A stretch of 64,000 nt of DNA from Nitrospira sp. (GCA_031315995.1 JALDRG010000005.1:124001-188000); one strand, 5' to 3'; positions 27,301-35,725 are shown, numbered from the stretch's first letter. The notes: generated by a model from the sequence alone, not told the origin. Translations and numbers: made by a program.

Positions 27301-28728
27301 GCTGAACAGGTGGACCAGGAAGAGGTGCTGAACCGTGTGGTGTTGGGATGGATGGAGAGTATCGGGCCGACGACGGCCAGGGAGCTTTCCCGGCAATTGC
27401 ACCTGTCCGAGGCGGAGATTCACGGTACGTTCCTGCGGCTTGAATCCCAGGGCCATCTGCTCCGTGGTCAATTCAGACCGCCCAGAATTATGGACCCTTC
27501 AGCATCGAACCTCGAACAGTCCGGCGCCGCGGCAGCGGTGGAGTTTTGTCATCGACGATTGCTGGCCAGAATTCATCGCCTGACGATCGGACGATTGCGC
27601 AAGGAAATTGAACCGGTCACGGCGGCCGAGTTCATGCGATTTCTGTTGCAGTGGCAACATGCCGCGCCGGGCGCGCGTCTGCACGGCGAGGCCGGACTGC
27701 TGGAAGTCGTCAAACAACTCGGAGGATTTGAGGCTGCCGCGTCGGCTTGGGAATCCCAGATTCTGCGAGCTCGGATGGGCAAGTATCAGCCTGAGTGGCT
27801 CGATCGACTCTGCTTGAGCGGAGCGCTGATGTGGGGGCGCCTGACGCCGCATCCCCGGTTGATGCAGGAGCTGAGTCTCTCGTCGGGGCGTCGAGTGGTT
27901 CCGACCCGGGTCGCGCCGGTCGGGATCTTTGCGCGTGAGGATGCGCCGGTTCTGCTGGCTGCCGCCGGCGAGGCGTTGGCAGGTCTGGATCTGTCGTTGC
28001 GCGTGAGCGGTTCGGCACAGGCCATTCGCCGTTGCCTGCAGGCGCGGGGCGCGAGTTTTTTCAGCGAGCTGCTGCAAGGGACCCGGCTATTGGCCTCCGA
28101 AGTGGAAGACGGATTGTGGGAACTGGTAGCGGCCGGCTTGGTGACTGCCGACGGGTTCGATAACTTGCGCGCGCTGATCGACCCGAAGCGGCGCCGCGCG
28201 GAGGCGTCGGATCGAAGCCGTCGGCCACGCCATGTGGGGGGGCGCTGGTCGCTGCTGCGCCCAGCCGAGAGCCATCAGCCGTCAGATGCCGGCTCGGTCG
28301 AGCGTGTGGCACGTCAACTCTTGCAGCGCTATGGCGTGGTGTTTCGGGACCTGTTGGGGCGCGAGTCGATGGTCTCATCCTGGCGCGATCTGCTGATCTG
28401 TTATCGACGGCTGGAATTGACCGGGGACATTCGCGGAGGCCGGTTTGTGAGCGGCTTTACAGGCGAGCAGTTTGCTTTGCCTGGAGCACTGGAATCTCTG
28501 CGTGCGCTCAAGAAGCGGCCGGGTCTCGAGACTCAGCAGGAGATCAAGCTTTCGGCCGCTGATCCGTTGAATCTTGCTGGACTGATTCTGCCGGGGCCGC
28601 GCATTGCGGCTGTGCCATCGAACTTCGTGGTTTTTCGCGACGGCATGGTGGCCCGTACGGTGACGGGACGTGAGACGAACGATCGGCAGGCGCCGCCGGT
28701 CGTTGTGGTGAGTCGCATCAGCGGGTAG
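24325..28728 (+). CDS. lhr: Lhr-type large ATP-dependent helicase
   Basis: A 1467-residue superfamily 2 helicase: Walker A SAPTGSGKT (residues 41-49), VSPLKAL, DEIH (about 172-175), GLSATQ, and motif VI LQRIGRAGH. A long C-terminal region contains the Lhr core and C-terminal domains, comparable with the roughly 1500 residues of E. coli Lhr. Lhr unwinds RNA-DNA hybrids and acts in DNA repair. The ATG at 24325 starts at the family N-terminus; the long upstream extension is not supported. Two copies of a short intergenic-type repeat are read through in frame (about residues 234-239 and 1316-1320). Confidence 0.9.
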   Translation: MSALPFHPILVEWFNTRFACATDVQMQAWPAIQSGRDLLISAPTGSGKTLAAFLSCIDRLFQQAVHCDLRDETQVLYVSPLKALSNDVQKNLQQPLTEIGQAALAAGLLLPELRVVVRTGDTPMTERQQMLRRPPHILITTPESLFILLTAEKSRAMLKTVRTIIVDEIHAVAPNKRGAHLALSLERAAALAGGHVQRIGLSATQRPIETIAEFLVGNRSPSIVNGRASCEAISHQPSALSSLSCTVIDVGHRRDMDLAVEVPKDELGAVATNAIWSDVYDRVAALVEAHRSTLVFVNTRRLAERVSHYLEERLRHLGEGVVAAHHGSLSRKIRLSAEDRLKTGVVRVVVATASLELGIDVGTVDLVCQIGSPRSIATGLQRIGRAGHWIQAIPKGRLFATTRDELIECAALIRSIRAGVLDRIDVPSAPLDVLAQQIVAAAATQAWDETELYELCRRAMPYRDLARPTFDAVVTMLADGFVTSRGRGRAYLHHDRINHHIRGRRGARLAAITSGGAIPDTANYVVIAEPDGTVVGSVDEDFAVESLAGDIILLGNTSWRIKGVETGKMRVEDAQGAPPTIPFWRGEAPARTAELSAEVARLKADIDHRLGADQSPSALQPVQWLKQECGLDQRGAQQVVEYILAGKAVLGTVPTQHTIVAERFFDESGGMQLVIHAPFGGRLNRAWGLALRKRLCVTFDFELQAAATDEGIVLSLGEKHSFPLDTVFAFLNVKTLREVLTQAVLQAPMFMTRWRWNASRALALLRFVGGKRVPPQIQRMRAEDLLAAVFPDAIACQDNFQGERTVRQIPDHPLAQETIRDCLTEAMDLDGLIAVLEKIDRGEITCLAVDTPMPSAFCHEILNANPYAFLDDAPLEERRARAVDMRRSLPPELAGEMGALDQSAIDQVLEESWPVVRDAEEFHDALLSLGWLPCERMPGWDLLVPSLAAAGRVATLWQGETRLGWLATEYHHYGRLLFPDARIDPASSPIEPAEQVDQEEVLNRVVLGWMESIGPTTARELSRQLHLSEAEIHGTFLRLESQGHLLRGQFRPPRIMDPSASNLEQSGAAAAVEFCHRRLLARIHRLTIGRLRKEIEPVTAAEFMRFLLQWQHAAPGARLHGEAGLLEVVKQLGGFEAAASAWESQILRARMGKYQPEWLDRLCLSGALMWGRLTPHPRLMQELSLSSGRRVVPTRVAPVGIFAREDAPVLLAAAGEALAGLDLSLRVSGSAQAIRRCLQARGASFFSELLQGTRLLASEVEDGLWELVAAGLVTADGFDNLRALIDPKRRRAEASDRSRRPRHVGGRWSLLRPAESHQPSDAGSVERVARQLLQRYGVVFRDLLGRESMVSSWRDLLICYRRLELTGDIRGGRFVSGFTGEQFALPGALESLRALKKRPGLETQQEIKLSAADPLNLAGLILPGPRIAAVPSNFVVFRDGMVARTVTGRETNDRQAPPVVVVSRISG
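25024..25039 (+). repeat. 16-nt repeat, copy 1, inside the helicase gene
   Basis: AGCCATCAGCCGTCAG, in frame as SHQPS. The surrounding text (ATCAGCCATCAGCCGTCAGC then TCTCAGCTCA) is itself internally repetitive, like a dispersed TCAGCC element. Confidence 0.7.
28270..28285 (+). repeat. 16-nt repeat, copy 2, inside the helicase gene
   Basis: Identical to the copy at 25024 over 16 nt and again read as SHQPS, in a basic linker between helicase C-terminal segments. Confidence 0.7.
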
Positions 28729-28757
28729 CGCACAGCCAGCCGAATCTCCGGTTCGGA

Positions 28758-29612
28758 TCAGATGAGTTGGGCCGGAATCGCCAGCAGCGGGCAGCGCGCG
28801 CCTCGGAGTACGCGTTCCGCAGTGCTGCCGCGCAACATGTCCAGCAAGCTGTCCTGTCCCTTCGTCGCCATCACAATCAAATCCACGTCGAACTCGGCGC
28901 CGGCCGCAAGAATCCATTCCACCGGATCGCCTTTCCCGAACAGTTGATTCCAGGACCAGCCTGCTTTCTGTGGAAGCGCCAGCGTGTTGACGTCGGGCTC
29001 TGTCCCTGCATGGACGAGTGTCAGTGTGACGGGGGGCGCACTGAGTTGCGAGATCAGCGCGCTCGCGGCATCGATGGCAGGTTGCGACGGCGGCTGGATG
29101 GAGATCGGCAGCAGCAGGCGATGGAGCGAGGGCCGGCCGGTCTCGCGCGAGATGAACCCGTCTACGTGTGACGGCACAAACAACGTTTTTACATGCATTT
29201 CACGTGAGATTGGTTCCGCGAGCGAGTGATGCACCCACCGTGCGAAGCCTTCGTGTTGGTGCGTGGCCAGGACCATCAGGTCGGTCGGAGACGCCGTCAG
29301 ATGATGGATGATGGCCTGTTTGGCATCAGCGGCCAGGGCGCGAACCTTCCGGATGCGAAGACCGAGTTTTGTCACATCGCTTTTGGCGCTGGATTCCGGG
29401 AGCAGTCCCCACTTTGCCAGCGTCGGACGGATACGGGGAAAATCTTCGAATCCTTCAGGCGAGACGGCCGGATCCACGTGCATGATCGTCAGTTCAGCGC
29501 GATAGAGCAATGCCAGCTTGAGGGCGTGAGCGAATGCCACCTGACTGTCTTCCGAAAAATCTGTGGGGTGAAAGATGCGATGGATGGTGAGCGGAGGGCG
29601 CGGCTCGTTCAT
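28758..29612 (-). CDS. Tandem universal stress protein
   Basis: A 284-residue protein with two UspA domains. The first (about 8-145) starts IFHPTDFSEDSQVAFAHAL and has LMVLATHQHEG; the second (about 155-284) ends with the nucleotide-binding GSTAERVLRGARCPLL, which keeps the G-x9-G type pattern. The second half therefore probably binds ATP. It may respond to starvation or redox stress; there is no operon partner. The ATG has a weak, distant AGGAG. Confidence 0.87.
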   Translation of the reverse strand: MNEPRPPLTIHRIFHPTDFSEDSQVAFAHALKLALLYRAELTIMHVDPAVSPEGFEDFPRIRPTLAKWGLLPESSAKSDVTKLGLRIRKVRALAADAKQAIIHHLTASPTDLMVLATHQHEGFARWVHHSLAEPISREMHVKTLFVPSHVDGFISRETGRPSLHRLLLPISIQPPSQPAIDAASALISQLSAPPVTLTLVHAGTEPDVNTLALPQKAGWSWNQLFGKGDPVEWILAAGAEFDVDLIVMATKGQDSLLDMLRGSTAERVLRGARCPLLAIPAQLI

Positions 29613-29679
29613 GTCGATCTCGAACTCCTGTGAGGTGCCATGATGCTGTCTATTGGTGCCCGCCGACCGGCCGGAACGG

Positions 29680-30075
29680 TCAGTGCGGCGCGGATTGCAG
29701 GTCGTTCATCAAGTCGCTGGTCGAGGCGCTTCCGGACCGGCTCCACCGGCTGAAGGAATCTTGTGCGAGTGGATGAAACGGCGCCGTGTCAAAGGTCCCC
29801 ATGAGGCTGTCGAGCGAGGCCAGGTACTCGCCCCGTCCACGCGCCGCGTCCGTTTCCAGATTCTGCGCATTGTAGGCGGTGAAGGCGGCGACTTTGTGCT
29901 CGGGTTTCAGCAGGCCGTCTTCGTTCCACCAGATACGTCCTGATGTCGTCCCGGTAATATTGGAGGTTGTGTCCGTGGTTTCTTTGAAGGTCGCTTTGAA
30001 CGAGCAGGCCGAGAGCAGCAACGTGAGGGCGAGCCCGCCGAATGCGGCGACGATCGGGCGATAATCGGCGATCAT
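29680..30075 (-). CDS. DUF3015-like lipoprotein
   Basis: A 131-residue protein with a lipobox (LSAC, C24). The mature part ends with RGEYLASLDSLMG, which resembles the C-terminal motif of DUF3015, but the rest is too diverged to be certain. The ATG at 30075 has AAGGAG 8 nt upstream; a longer frame is less likely. It is probably an outer-membrane lipoprotein of unknown role. Confidence 0.6.
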   Translation of the reverse strand: MIADYRPIVAAFGGLALTLLLSACSFKATFKETTDTTSNITGTTSGRIWWNEDGLLKPEHKVAAFTAYNAQNLETDAARGRGEYLASLDSLMGTFDTAPFHPLAQDSFSRWSRSGSASTSDLMNDLQSAPH

Positions 30076-30209
30076 GGGTACGCTCCTTTTGCGAGGCGAC
30101 AAGCATCGATGCGATGGTGCGCGACTATACCATAGTGGCGGCCGGATTGAGCCTGGAGAGATACCCAGGTATGGTCGAAAAACACCGGTTCGTTTCGCCG
30201 CCAAACCCG

Positions 30210-30238
30210 TTGACAAAAATCACACGCATGAGCACAAT
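30210..30238 (+). promoter_or_regulatory. Candidate sigma-70-type promoter
   Basis: A consensus TTGACA (30210-30215) and a CACAAT -10 (30233-30238) with a 17-nt spacer precede the DUF3617 gene by about 100 nt. Confidence 0.4.
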
Positions 30239-30340
30239 CGCCGAGGCCTTGTATGGGGCGGAACTTCGGGCGAGGCGGTCTGGGCACAATGAGAGACCCA
30301 GGAGCAGGCGCACACCCCGGTATGATGAGGAGGCTTGAAG

Positions 30341-30781
30341 ATGAAAGTACGCAGGCTGCTATATGTGGTCGTCGGCGTCGCCCTCTGGGCGGCACCGGTA
30401 CGGGCGGAATCGGTTCCTCTAAAGCCAGGCGAGTATCAAGTGACGGCCGTCACGGAATCCAGCAATGGGGAAGCGGGAAAGCCCGACACTCGCACCCGTT
30501 GCGTGAGGGAAGAGCATCTCGCCAATCCGGATGCCGTCTTCAATTACTACGCCGTGAACGGGTTTCGGCCGAATCCGTCGAGCAAGGTGATGAATGTGTC
30601 GATACAAAGCGGGAATATCAGTTACGACGTTGAAGGCGTCTATGCGATCACTCGCGTGGAAGGAATGGTGTCTCCCACTGGCTTTTCCGTTGTGCGTAAA
30701 GCGACCCCCAAGGGTGATCAAGCGCTGTCGGTGACGATGAAAGTTGACGGAAAAAGAACCGGGGAGTGCTCCGGCAAGTAA
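30341..30781 (+). CDS. DUF3617 periplasmic protein
   Basis: A 146-residue protein with a signal peptide (cleavage near VRA-ES). The mature part has PLKPGEYQVTAV, TRCVREEHL and a C-terminal RTGECSGK, matching the DUF3617 layout with two conserved cysteines. AGGAGG lies 7 nt before the ATG. Function unknown. It converges on the DUF2330 gene. Confidence 0.75.
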   Translation: MKVRRLLYVVVGVALWAAPVRAESVPLKPGEYQVTAVTESSNGEAGKPDTRTRCVREEHLANPDAVFNYYAVNGFRPNPSSKVMNVSIQSGNISYDVEGVYAITRVEGMVSPTGFSVVRKATPKGDQALSVTMKVDGKRTGECSGK

Positions 30782-30829
30782 TGCTCCCCGTGCGTCCGTC
30801 TGGAACCTACCTCCACCCATGCAGGCGGA

Positions 30830-30847
30830 GGCCGGGTGGGCCCGGCC
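30830..30847. terminator. GC-rich hairpin between convergent genes
   Basis: GGCCGGG and CCCGGCC form a 7-bp stem with a TGGG loop between the DUF3617 and DUF2330 stops. No U-tract follows. Confidence 0.5.
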
Positions 30848-30868
30848 CCCGCGTGATGGCCTTTCCTA

Positions 30869-32215
30869 CTAGTTCGCCCACAGCCGTTGATACCATTTCT
30901 TTTCTTCGCCGGCCGGCAATGACGCGAGATTCATCGACCGGCGAATGTCGCCGATGTTCCAGCCCGTCAGTGACGCCAGCGTCTGCGCTTCCCGCTCATA
31001 TCGCTCCCGCAATTGCCGCCGGTAGGCCGTGGCGGCGGGGCATTCATCGGTCCCGGTCCAGGGGTGGCGCAGGATGTAGCGAGCCTGGAAGTTGCCGCGG
31101 TCCGATGTTTCCTGGAACGTCAGGTCTTCGGGAAAATGGGCGGCGTCGTAGCGGACATGTAGTCGGGTGAGGAACACGTTCTGCGCCATCGGCATCCCTT
31201 TCCCCATCCGTCCGTTCCCATCCTGCCAGAAGACACCGAGCCCTCGCAGTTCCTCAGCCGAGAGCGGATTGGCCGCACAGGGGTCACACCAATTCATGTC
31301 CCAGGCGTATTCCATGAACACGCCGCGTTCGCTCTCGCGCTTCACCTGCTGCGTGAACAGGTCGCGGTAGAAGTCGCCGAACCTCTCCTTGACGTAGAGC
31401 GGGAGTTCCTGCGCGTCGGGCAGCCGCACGGTCCTATAGTTTGTGGTTTCCACCCGGCCATGTTTCGTCAAGAAATACACAAACAGTTCCTGCGCTCCGT
31501 CGGCATTCACCGTACCCAGTCGGATGGGTAACATGAACTTCGGTGATTCGAACGCAATCTGAAGCGGCCGCAGGTGGGTCAGGCCGAGTTTCGCCTGCTC
31601 GCCAAGATTCACTTTCGCGACAAAAAATTTCATGCCCTGTTTGAGATAACTGTGGAGGACTGAAGATACGCCGTTCGGAAGGCGATAGCCGTTCTCGGTC
31701 AGCCAGGTTTCAAGTCCGTTACTTTCCTTGGCCGAGAGGATCAGGAGGTCATACTCGCCGACGGTATACTGCGCTTCGACGGTGACGCCCAAGGCCTTCT
31801 CGCGCTCGCGAGGTGACCCTGCCGCAGGCGCCATGCTCTTCATCGCGTCCATGCTCCGGCGTTCCATCAATTCGTCGCGCAGACAGGGATTCTCGTCGAA
31901 GTACTCCACCAGCCTCGGCGCCGAGTAGTCGGCCAGGTGTTTGAGCACGGCCGGATCGCCGACGTGAATCTGATCCTTCTCCAGCAGAGTCGGAACCGGC
32001 ACCACCAGCGCGAATTCCTTCGCGTCGCCGGTGAAGTCGTTCGCCATCGTGATGACGGTCTTGTTCTCGTGGCGCACGATCGCCACTTCGGAGGCTTTGT
32101 TGAAGAGTTTCGTGTCGGCTTTGCCGACGTAGAAGCCGCAAAAGGCGGAGGCGTTGCCGCTCCATGCGAATAAGCCGAGGGTGAGTAACAATGAGGGGAC
32201 GATGGCGCGTCTCAT
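30869..32215 (-). CDS. DUF2330 secreted protein
   Basis: A 448-residue protein with a signal peptide (cleavage near ASA-FC) and the DUF2330 domain: KADTKLFNKASEVAIVRHENKTV, VVPVPTLL and GDPAVLKHLADYSAPRLVEYFD. The C-terminal half is extended and contains many aromatic residues and a CDPC motif. Internal AAGGAGG lies 6 nt before the ATG at 32215. It is in the same frame as the upstream RnfD-like gene, with no stop between, so a fused product of about 758 residues could also be made. Function unknown. Confidence 0.75.
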   Translation of the reverse strand: MRRAIVPSLLLTLGLFAWSGNASAFCGFYVGKADTKLFNKASEVAIVRHENKTVITMANDFTGDAKEFALVVPVPTLLEKDQIHVGDPAVLKHLADYSAPRLVEYFDENPCLRDELMERRSMDAMKSMAPAAGSPREREKALGVTVEAQYTVGEYDLLILSAKESNGLETWLTENGYRLPNGVSSVLHSYLKQGMKFFVAKVNLGEQAKLGLTHLRPLQIAFESPKFMLPIRLGTVNADGAQELFVYFLTKHGRVETTNYRTVRLPDAQELPLYVKERFGDFYRDLFTQQVKRESERGVFMEYAWDMNWCDPCAANPLSAEELRGLGVFWQDGNGRMGKGMPMAQNVFLTRLHVRYDAAHFPEDLTFQETSDRGNFQARYILRHPWTGTDECPAATAYRRQLRERYEREAQTLASLTGWNIGDIRRSMNLASLPAGEEKKWYQRLWAN

Positions 32216-33145
32216 AAGCACCTCCTTGGTTGATGACAGGACAGGGACGAGAACGGACGGGCAACGATCGGCGGATGACACGACGTTGAGCGATGCGCGA
32301 ACGCAGCCGGTGGGATTGCTCGGCATCGTGTCGGTCCAGTGGTAACGGATACCGGGGAACAGCCAATCCAGCATAGCCACGAGCGGGGCGCAGGCGATAA
32401 GTCCCCAGAGCGGTCCATTGGGGCGAAACAATCCGAATTGGACGTAGAGCGCGGCCAGGGCGACGCAGAGCGCATAGACGATCCGCCCGGGGCGAGAGTC
32501 CGGCGTCGTCTTTGGGTCGGAGATCATGAAGAACGCGAAGATAAGAAACGCACCGCTTTCGATCTGATGAAGCGGGATCGTCAGCGGATCACCGAGCCAC
32601 AGCACCCGTGCGAACAGGAGCCCTCCATAGAAGGCGAGGAAGGACAGCGTGACATCGGCGCGCGCCGCGCGGGTGACCACAAGACTGCCGAGGCAGGCGA
32701 TGAGAAAGCCGAACCAGGCGACTTGCCCCCATTGTCCCGGCGAGCTCCAGCCCAGTCCGCAAGCGAGCATGACCGCAAGGGCGAAGTTGGTTGGATTGAA
32801 CAGGTGTTTGCCGTTCCAGCGGAAGACGAATTTGCTGCCGATAGCAATGACCGAGGCCAGCGCTGCCACGGCGAAGTGGTCCGTGCGGAGGAGCAGGCAG
32901 AGGGAGAGGGCGGAGATCAGTGCGCTCTTCGGATCGAAATATGGCAGCTTGGTGAGGCGCGTTCCCGCATATTGAGTGAGCAGGGCCGTTCCAATCGTAA
33001 CGGCGATCTGCCAGATGCTTACGTCGAAGTGGAGCCAGAAGAGACCATACGTCAGCAAGGTCCCCAGACTGGCGACTTGGTAGAGGCGGGGATCGAATGA
33101 GGTCGCGGGCGTCGTTGGTTGAGAGGGTTCGCTCCCTTGTGCCAT
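32216..33145 (-). CDS. RnfD/NqrB-like membrane protein
   Basis: About 310 residues with eight to ten hydrophobic segments. The conserved core HLFNPTNFALAV is the region of the flavin-attachment signature of RnfD/NqrB, and PGRIVYAL and PNGPLWGLI follow. No other Rnf subunits are nearby, so this is a stand-alone paralogue, not a full Na+-pump. GGAGG lies 5 nt before the ATG at 33145. The end is arbitrary: the frame runs into DUF2330 without a stop. Confidence 0.7.
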
Positions 33146-33192
33146 GGTGTCCTCCGTTCACAGGAGGTTATGGCGCGAGGAGGAGAATCCTT

Positions 33193-33474
33193 TCAGGCAT
33201 CAGATGGGGTAGAAAACATACGGGATTGTCGGAGGTTAGGATGGCCGCGACCAGGCGACTCTTCCTGTTTGGTGCCCGCGCACCACGTGGAGGGCGGAGG
33301 GAAATCTGTCTCGGCGATTAGGTGGACTGCGAGATCAAGATCGCTCTCCATTCGGCCATGCCCGTCTGTGAGCGAACCAAGGAGGAATGCCATAGTTACA
33401 GAGGGATAGTGAGCGAGGACATCTCTCAGCTGTCGTTCTAGCTCGCTCGATGGTTGTGATAGTGGGCGTTCCAT
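33193..33474 (-). CDS. Minimal nucleotidyltransferase domain, probably truncated
   Basis: The 93-residue frame begins with a normal Pol-beta-like MNT start and has the motif GSLTDGHGRMESDLDLAV (G-S then D-x-D). After that the sequence (ETDFPPPSTWCAG ...) does not resemble the family, and no other frame restores it. The gene is therefore probably a broken remnant. There is no adjacent HEPN-domain gene that would make it a toxin-antitoxin pair. Confidence 0.45.
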   Translation of the reverse strand: MERPLSQPSSELERQLRDVLAHYPSVTMAFLLGSLTDGHGRMESDLDLAVHLIAETDFPPPSTWCAGTKQEESPGRGHPNLRQSRMFSTPSDA

Positions 33475-33673
33475 AGCCGATGTCTTCTCTGGGTCCTGAG
33501 TGTCACGAATAGCGCATACGTGCAAGGAGAGGGAGGCGGGTCGGCCGGTCTACACAGGTACTGCCGGCTCACGATCTCGCCGGCGTGTGCAATCGTGACG
33601 CTCGTTATTCCTCTCGTCGCGCAAGAGTACCGCTCGAATGTGCCTGCCGGCAGTCTTCAACTCCTTACCCAGA

Positions 33674-33829
33674 CTACTTGACCGACCCATCAAGGTTCTC
33701 CCTTCTTACATTCGCCGGCGGGATCAGCACGTCTCTGGGATCGATCCTCTTCTGCAAAGAATCAGGCGAAATGTTGAGACTGAAGGATCGCAATGGAGTG
33801 TAAGTCCTTACTTCAGACGACTTGCTCAT
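33674..33829 (-). CDS. Possible small gene, 51 aa
   Basis: An open frame (MSKSSEVRTYTPLRSFSLN ... ENLDGSVK) divergent from the small membrane protein gene and separated by 40 bp. There is no clear ribosome site or known family. Composition looks protein-like but it may be chance. The remaining 33475-33673 holds nothing I can support. Confidence 0.28.
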   Translation of the reverse strand: MSKSSEVRTYTPLRSFSLNISPDSLQKRIDPRDVLIPPANVRRENLDGSVK

Positions 33830-33856
33830 TGCCTGCCATCCCTGCCGTTCCTCCGG

Positions 33857-33862
33857 TATAAT
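33857..33862 (+). promoter_or_regulatory. Consensus -10 box (TATAAT), probable leaderless transcript
   Basis: A perfect TATAAT is 7 nt before the ATG at 33870, and no ribosome site is present. A weak TGCCAT lies at the -35 distance. Confidence 0.5.
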
Positions 33863-33869
33863 CCGCCCC

Positions 33870-34232
33870 ATGCTTGAGTTGCTCCTCGTGCTCGGGAGCC
33901 TGGTGGTGATCGTCCTGATCGGCTTGCTGGCGGTCGTCGTTACCCCACCCCTCATGGTTGAGGTGGGGTTGTGGGGGCTGGCCGTCGGGCTGCTCATCGG
34001 AATTCCGACGGGCTGGTGGTATCACGTGGTGCTCTACCGGGCGCTCGCCGCGCGCAGGGCGCTTCCGTCTCGCTGGTGGCGCAAGCCGGTTGAGTTGCAT
34101 CCGTTTCTCACGCCGGAGGAGTATCAGCGTGTGCGTCCCTGGTTTGTGGCGGGCGCGCTGGGATTTTTCTTATGTCTGACCGGCGGAGTGTCGGCCATCG
34201 CCGGAATGTTGGTGATCCGGTTCTATCCGTGA
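33870..34232 (+). CDS. Small membrane protein, 120 aa
   Basis: Three hydrophobic segments (about 2-20, 28-46, 90-113) with a positively charged cytoplasmic loop (RALAARRALPSRWWRKP). The loop contains HPFLTPEEYQRVRPW. No family recognised. The start at 33870 is preceded directly by a TATAAT box. Confidence 0.65.
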   Translation: MLELLLVLGSLVVIVLIGLLAVVVTPPLMVEVGLWGLAVGLLIGIPTGWWYHVVLYRALAARRALPSRWWRKPVELHPFLTPEEYQRVRPWFVAGALGFFLCLTGGVSAIAGMLVIRFYP

Positions 34233-34338
34233 TGCCGAATGATGTAATCTGTGTGCACCCACGGGTTGGCGTGGTGACCCATTTGGCTTCGAGACCGATA
34301 AGCTCCAACTCACGCCCGGGAATGGTCATGCTTCAATC

Positions 34339-34755
34339 ATGAATACAGGGCTTGCCCAACAGCTTCGACTCGTTGCCCTGTTCGTAACGGCAGGGGGCCT
34401 TCTCTCCGCTTGTTCCGAGCCACCGGCCCCATCCGCAACCAGCCATCAGGAAGCACCGGAAGCTGCTGTCGGATTCGTCAACATCGTCTGGACGGTGAGT
34501 CAGTCGGCCAGTGTCACACCCGGGACCCTCTATGTGTTCTTGTCCGATGGCACCCTGGTGGTTACTGCTCCCGAAAATAAGCCGACGCTGGGAACCTGGA
34601 GGGATGACGCAGGAGTCTTGACGATGGTTGAGCAGGGTCTTCCGTACCAGGTGGATGTCCTGAGTCTGAGTCGAGACAAGTTCAATATCAAAAGTCACAA
34701 CCCCGGCCGACCGGCGGAGATGACGCTGATCCCAGCCGAGAGGCCCGGCCGCTGA
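34339..34755 (+). CDS. Hypothetical lipoprotein, 138 aa
   Basis: Signal peptide with lipobox (LLSAC, C25), then a Pro/Ala linker and one small beta-rich domain (VGFVNIVWTVSQS ... GTLYVFLSDGTLVVT ... GTWRDDAGVLTM). This layout resembles META/heat-inducible-type lipoproteins, in which DGT and W repeats recur, but I cannot assign it with certainty. No ribosome site is obvious. Confidence 0.65.
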   Translation: MNTGLAQQLRLVALFVTAGGLLSACSEPPAPSATSHQEAPEAAVGFVNIVWTVSQSASVTPGTLYVFLSDGTLVVTAPENKPTLGTWRDDAGVLTMVEQGLPYQVDVLSLSRDKFNIKSHNPGRPAEMTLIPAERPGR

Positions 34756-34846
34756 TGGGGACGTCGCGTCGGAAGATGGGGCGGGCGCGAGACGAGGTCG
34801 AATGTCATGACGTGGTTCTCTTGGTTTCGCGAGACGCCGGCAGTCG

Positions 34847-35725
34847 GTGCTCGACATCCGTCGGTACCAGGAAGCGGGAAGGTGCTTGTTCTACACGATG
34901 CTCATTGGCTGTTCGACCATGCCGATCCGCCTACGCGGCGAGCGAGCGCTGTTCTCCTCGCTGGTGCCGGCGACAATGAAACATGCGTCACCCGCGCTGA
35001 TTCGGATCGAGGACGGAGCCAGGTCGGACACCTTTGTGAATTGGTCGATGGGGGTTATGGCGCTGGCGGGGGCGGCGGCTCTGCCATGGTTGTTTGGAGA
35101 ACCGCTGACCTACGACATCGATTCGCCTGACTTCAATCCGGCCGTTTTCTTGGTGGCGCTGCTTGTGGTCACCGGAACAGTGTATCTGGGCCGAGGCCTG
35201 TACGAAACGATCCGTGGACGGCGATTCGGCATCTCGGTGCTGGAGTTCCCGCCTCCCGGTCCGAAGATGGGAAAACCGTTTGCCGGAACAATCCGATGCC
35301 CTCCGAACGTGAGACCTACGGCCGAATACCGGGTGCGGATCTGCTTTGTTGAGACTTTTTATGTGCGGGACCGCGATCGAGGCAGGCCCATACACCGGAA
35401 TATCGATCATGTCCGGTGGGAAGCGACTCAGGCGATTGCAGCGGAGACCGCACAGTCAGGTGACGGGATTCCGTTCGAGTTCTCGCTGCCCGCAGCGGAA
35501 TCGCTGGAGCGCGCTATGGACTCAGAATCGATCATCGAGAAGCGGGTGTTGGTGGAGTATGGCCTGCCGGGTAACCAGCGGATCTATGCATATAATCGAC
35601 GACCGGATTCAGTACGGTGGATCCTCGATATCAGGGCACCGCTCGAAGGTGTAGACTATTACGCAACATTTGGAATCAGAGCCGAATCGACCGTGACCGA
35701 AGGAAAGCGGAAGCATCGGCGATGA
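34847..35725 (+). CDS. Membrane protein with C-terminal beta domain (DUF3592-like)
   Basis: Two hydrophobic segments (in VNWSMGVMALAGAAALPWLF and FLVALLVVTGTVYLG) are followed by a conserved cytoplasmic-type beta region and a C-terminal W-x-L-D-I-R-A ... GVDYYATFGI ending, as in DUF3592-like proteins. The N-terminus is uncertain: 34847 is a GTG, with later ATGs at 34898, 34919 and 34976. Another frame from 34807 (MTWFSWFRETPAVG, GAGG site) looks like a natural N-terminus, so a frameshift near 34890 is possible. Function unknown. Confidence 0.6.
   Translation: MLDIRRYQEAGRCLFYTMLIGCSTMPIRLRGERALFSSLVPATMKHASPALIRIEDGARSDTFVNWSMGVMALAGAAALPWLFGEPLTYDIDSPDFNPAVFLVALLVVTGTVYLGRGLYETIRGRRFGISVLEFPPPGPKMGKPFAGTIRCPPNVRPTAEYRVRICFVETFYVRDRDRGRPIHRNIDHVRWEATQAIAAETAQSGDGIPFEFSLPAAESLERAMDSESIIEKRVLVEYGLPGNQRIYAYNRRPDSVRWILDIRAPLEGVDYYATFGIRAESTVTEGKRKHRR

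Noticed and set aside
28740..28756. Terminator between lhr and the universal stress protein gene
   Set aside because: Only a 5-bp stem with a 7-nt loop and no U-run.
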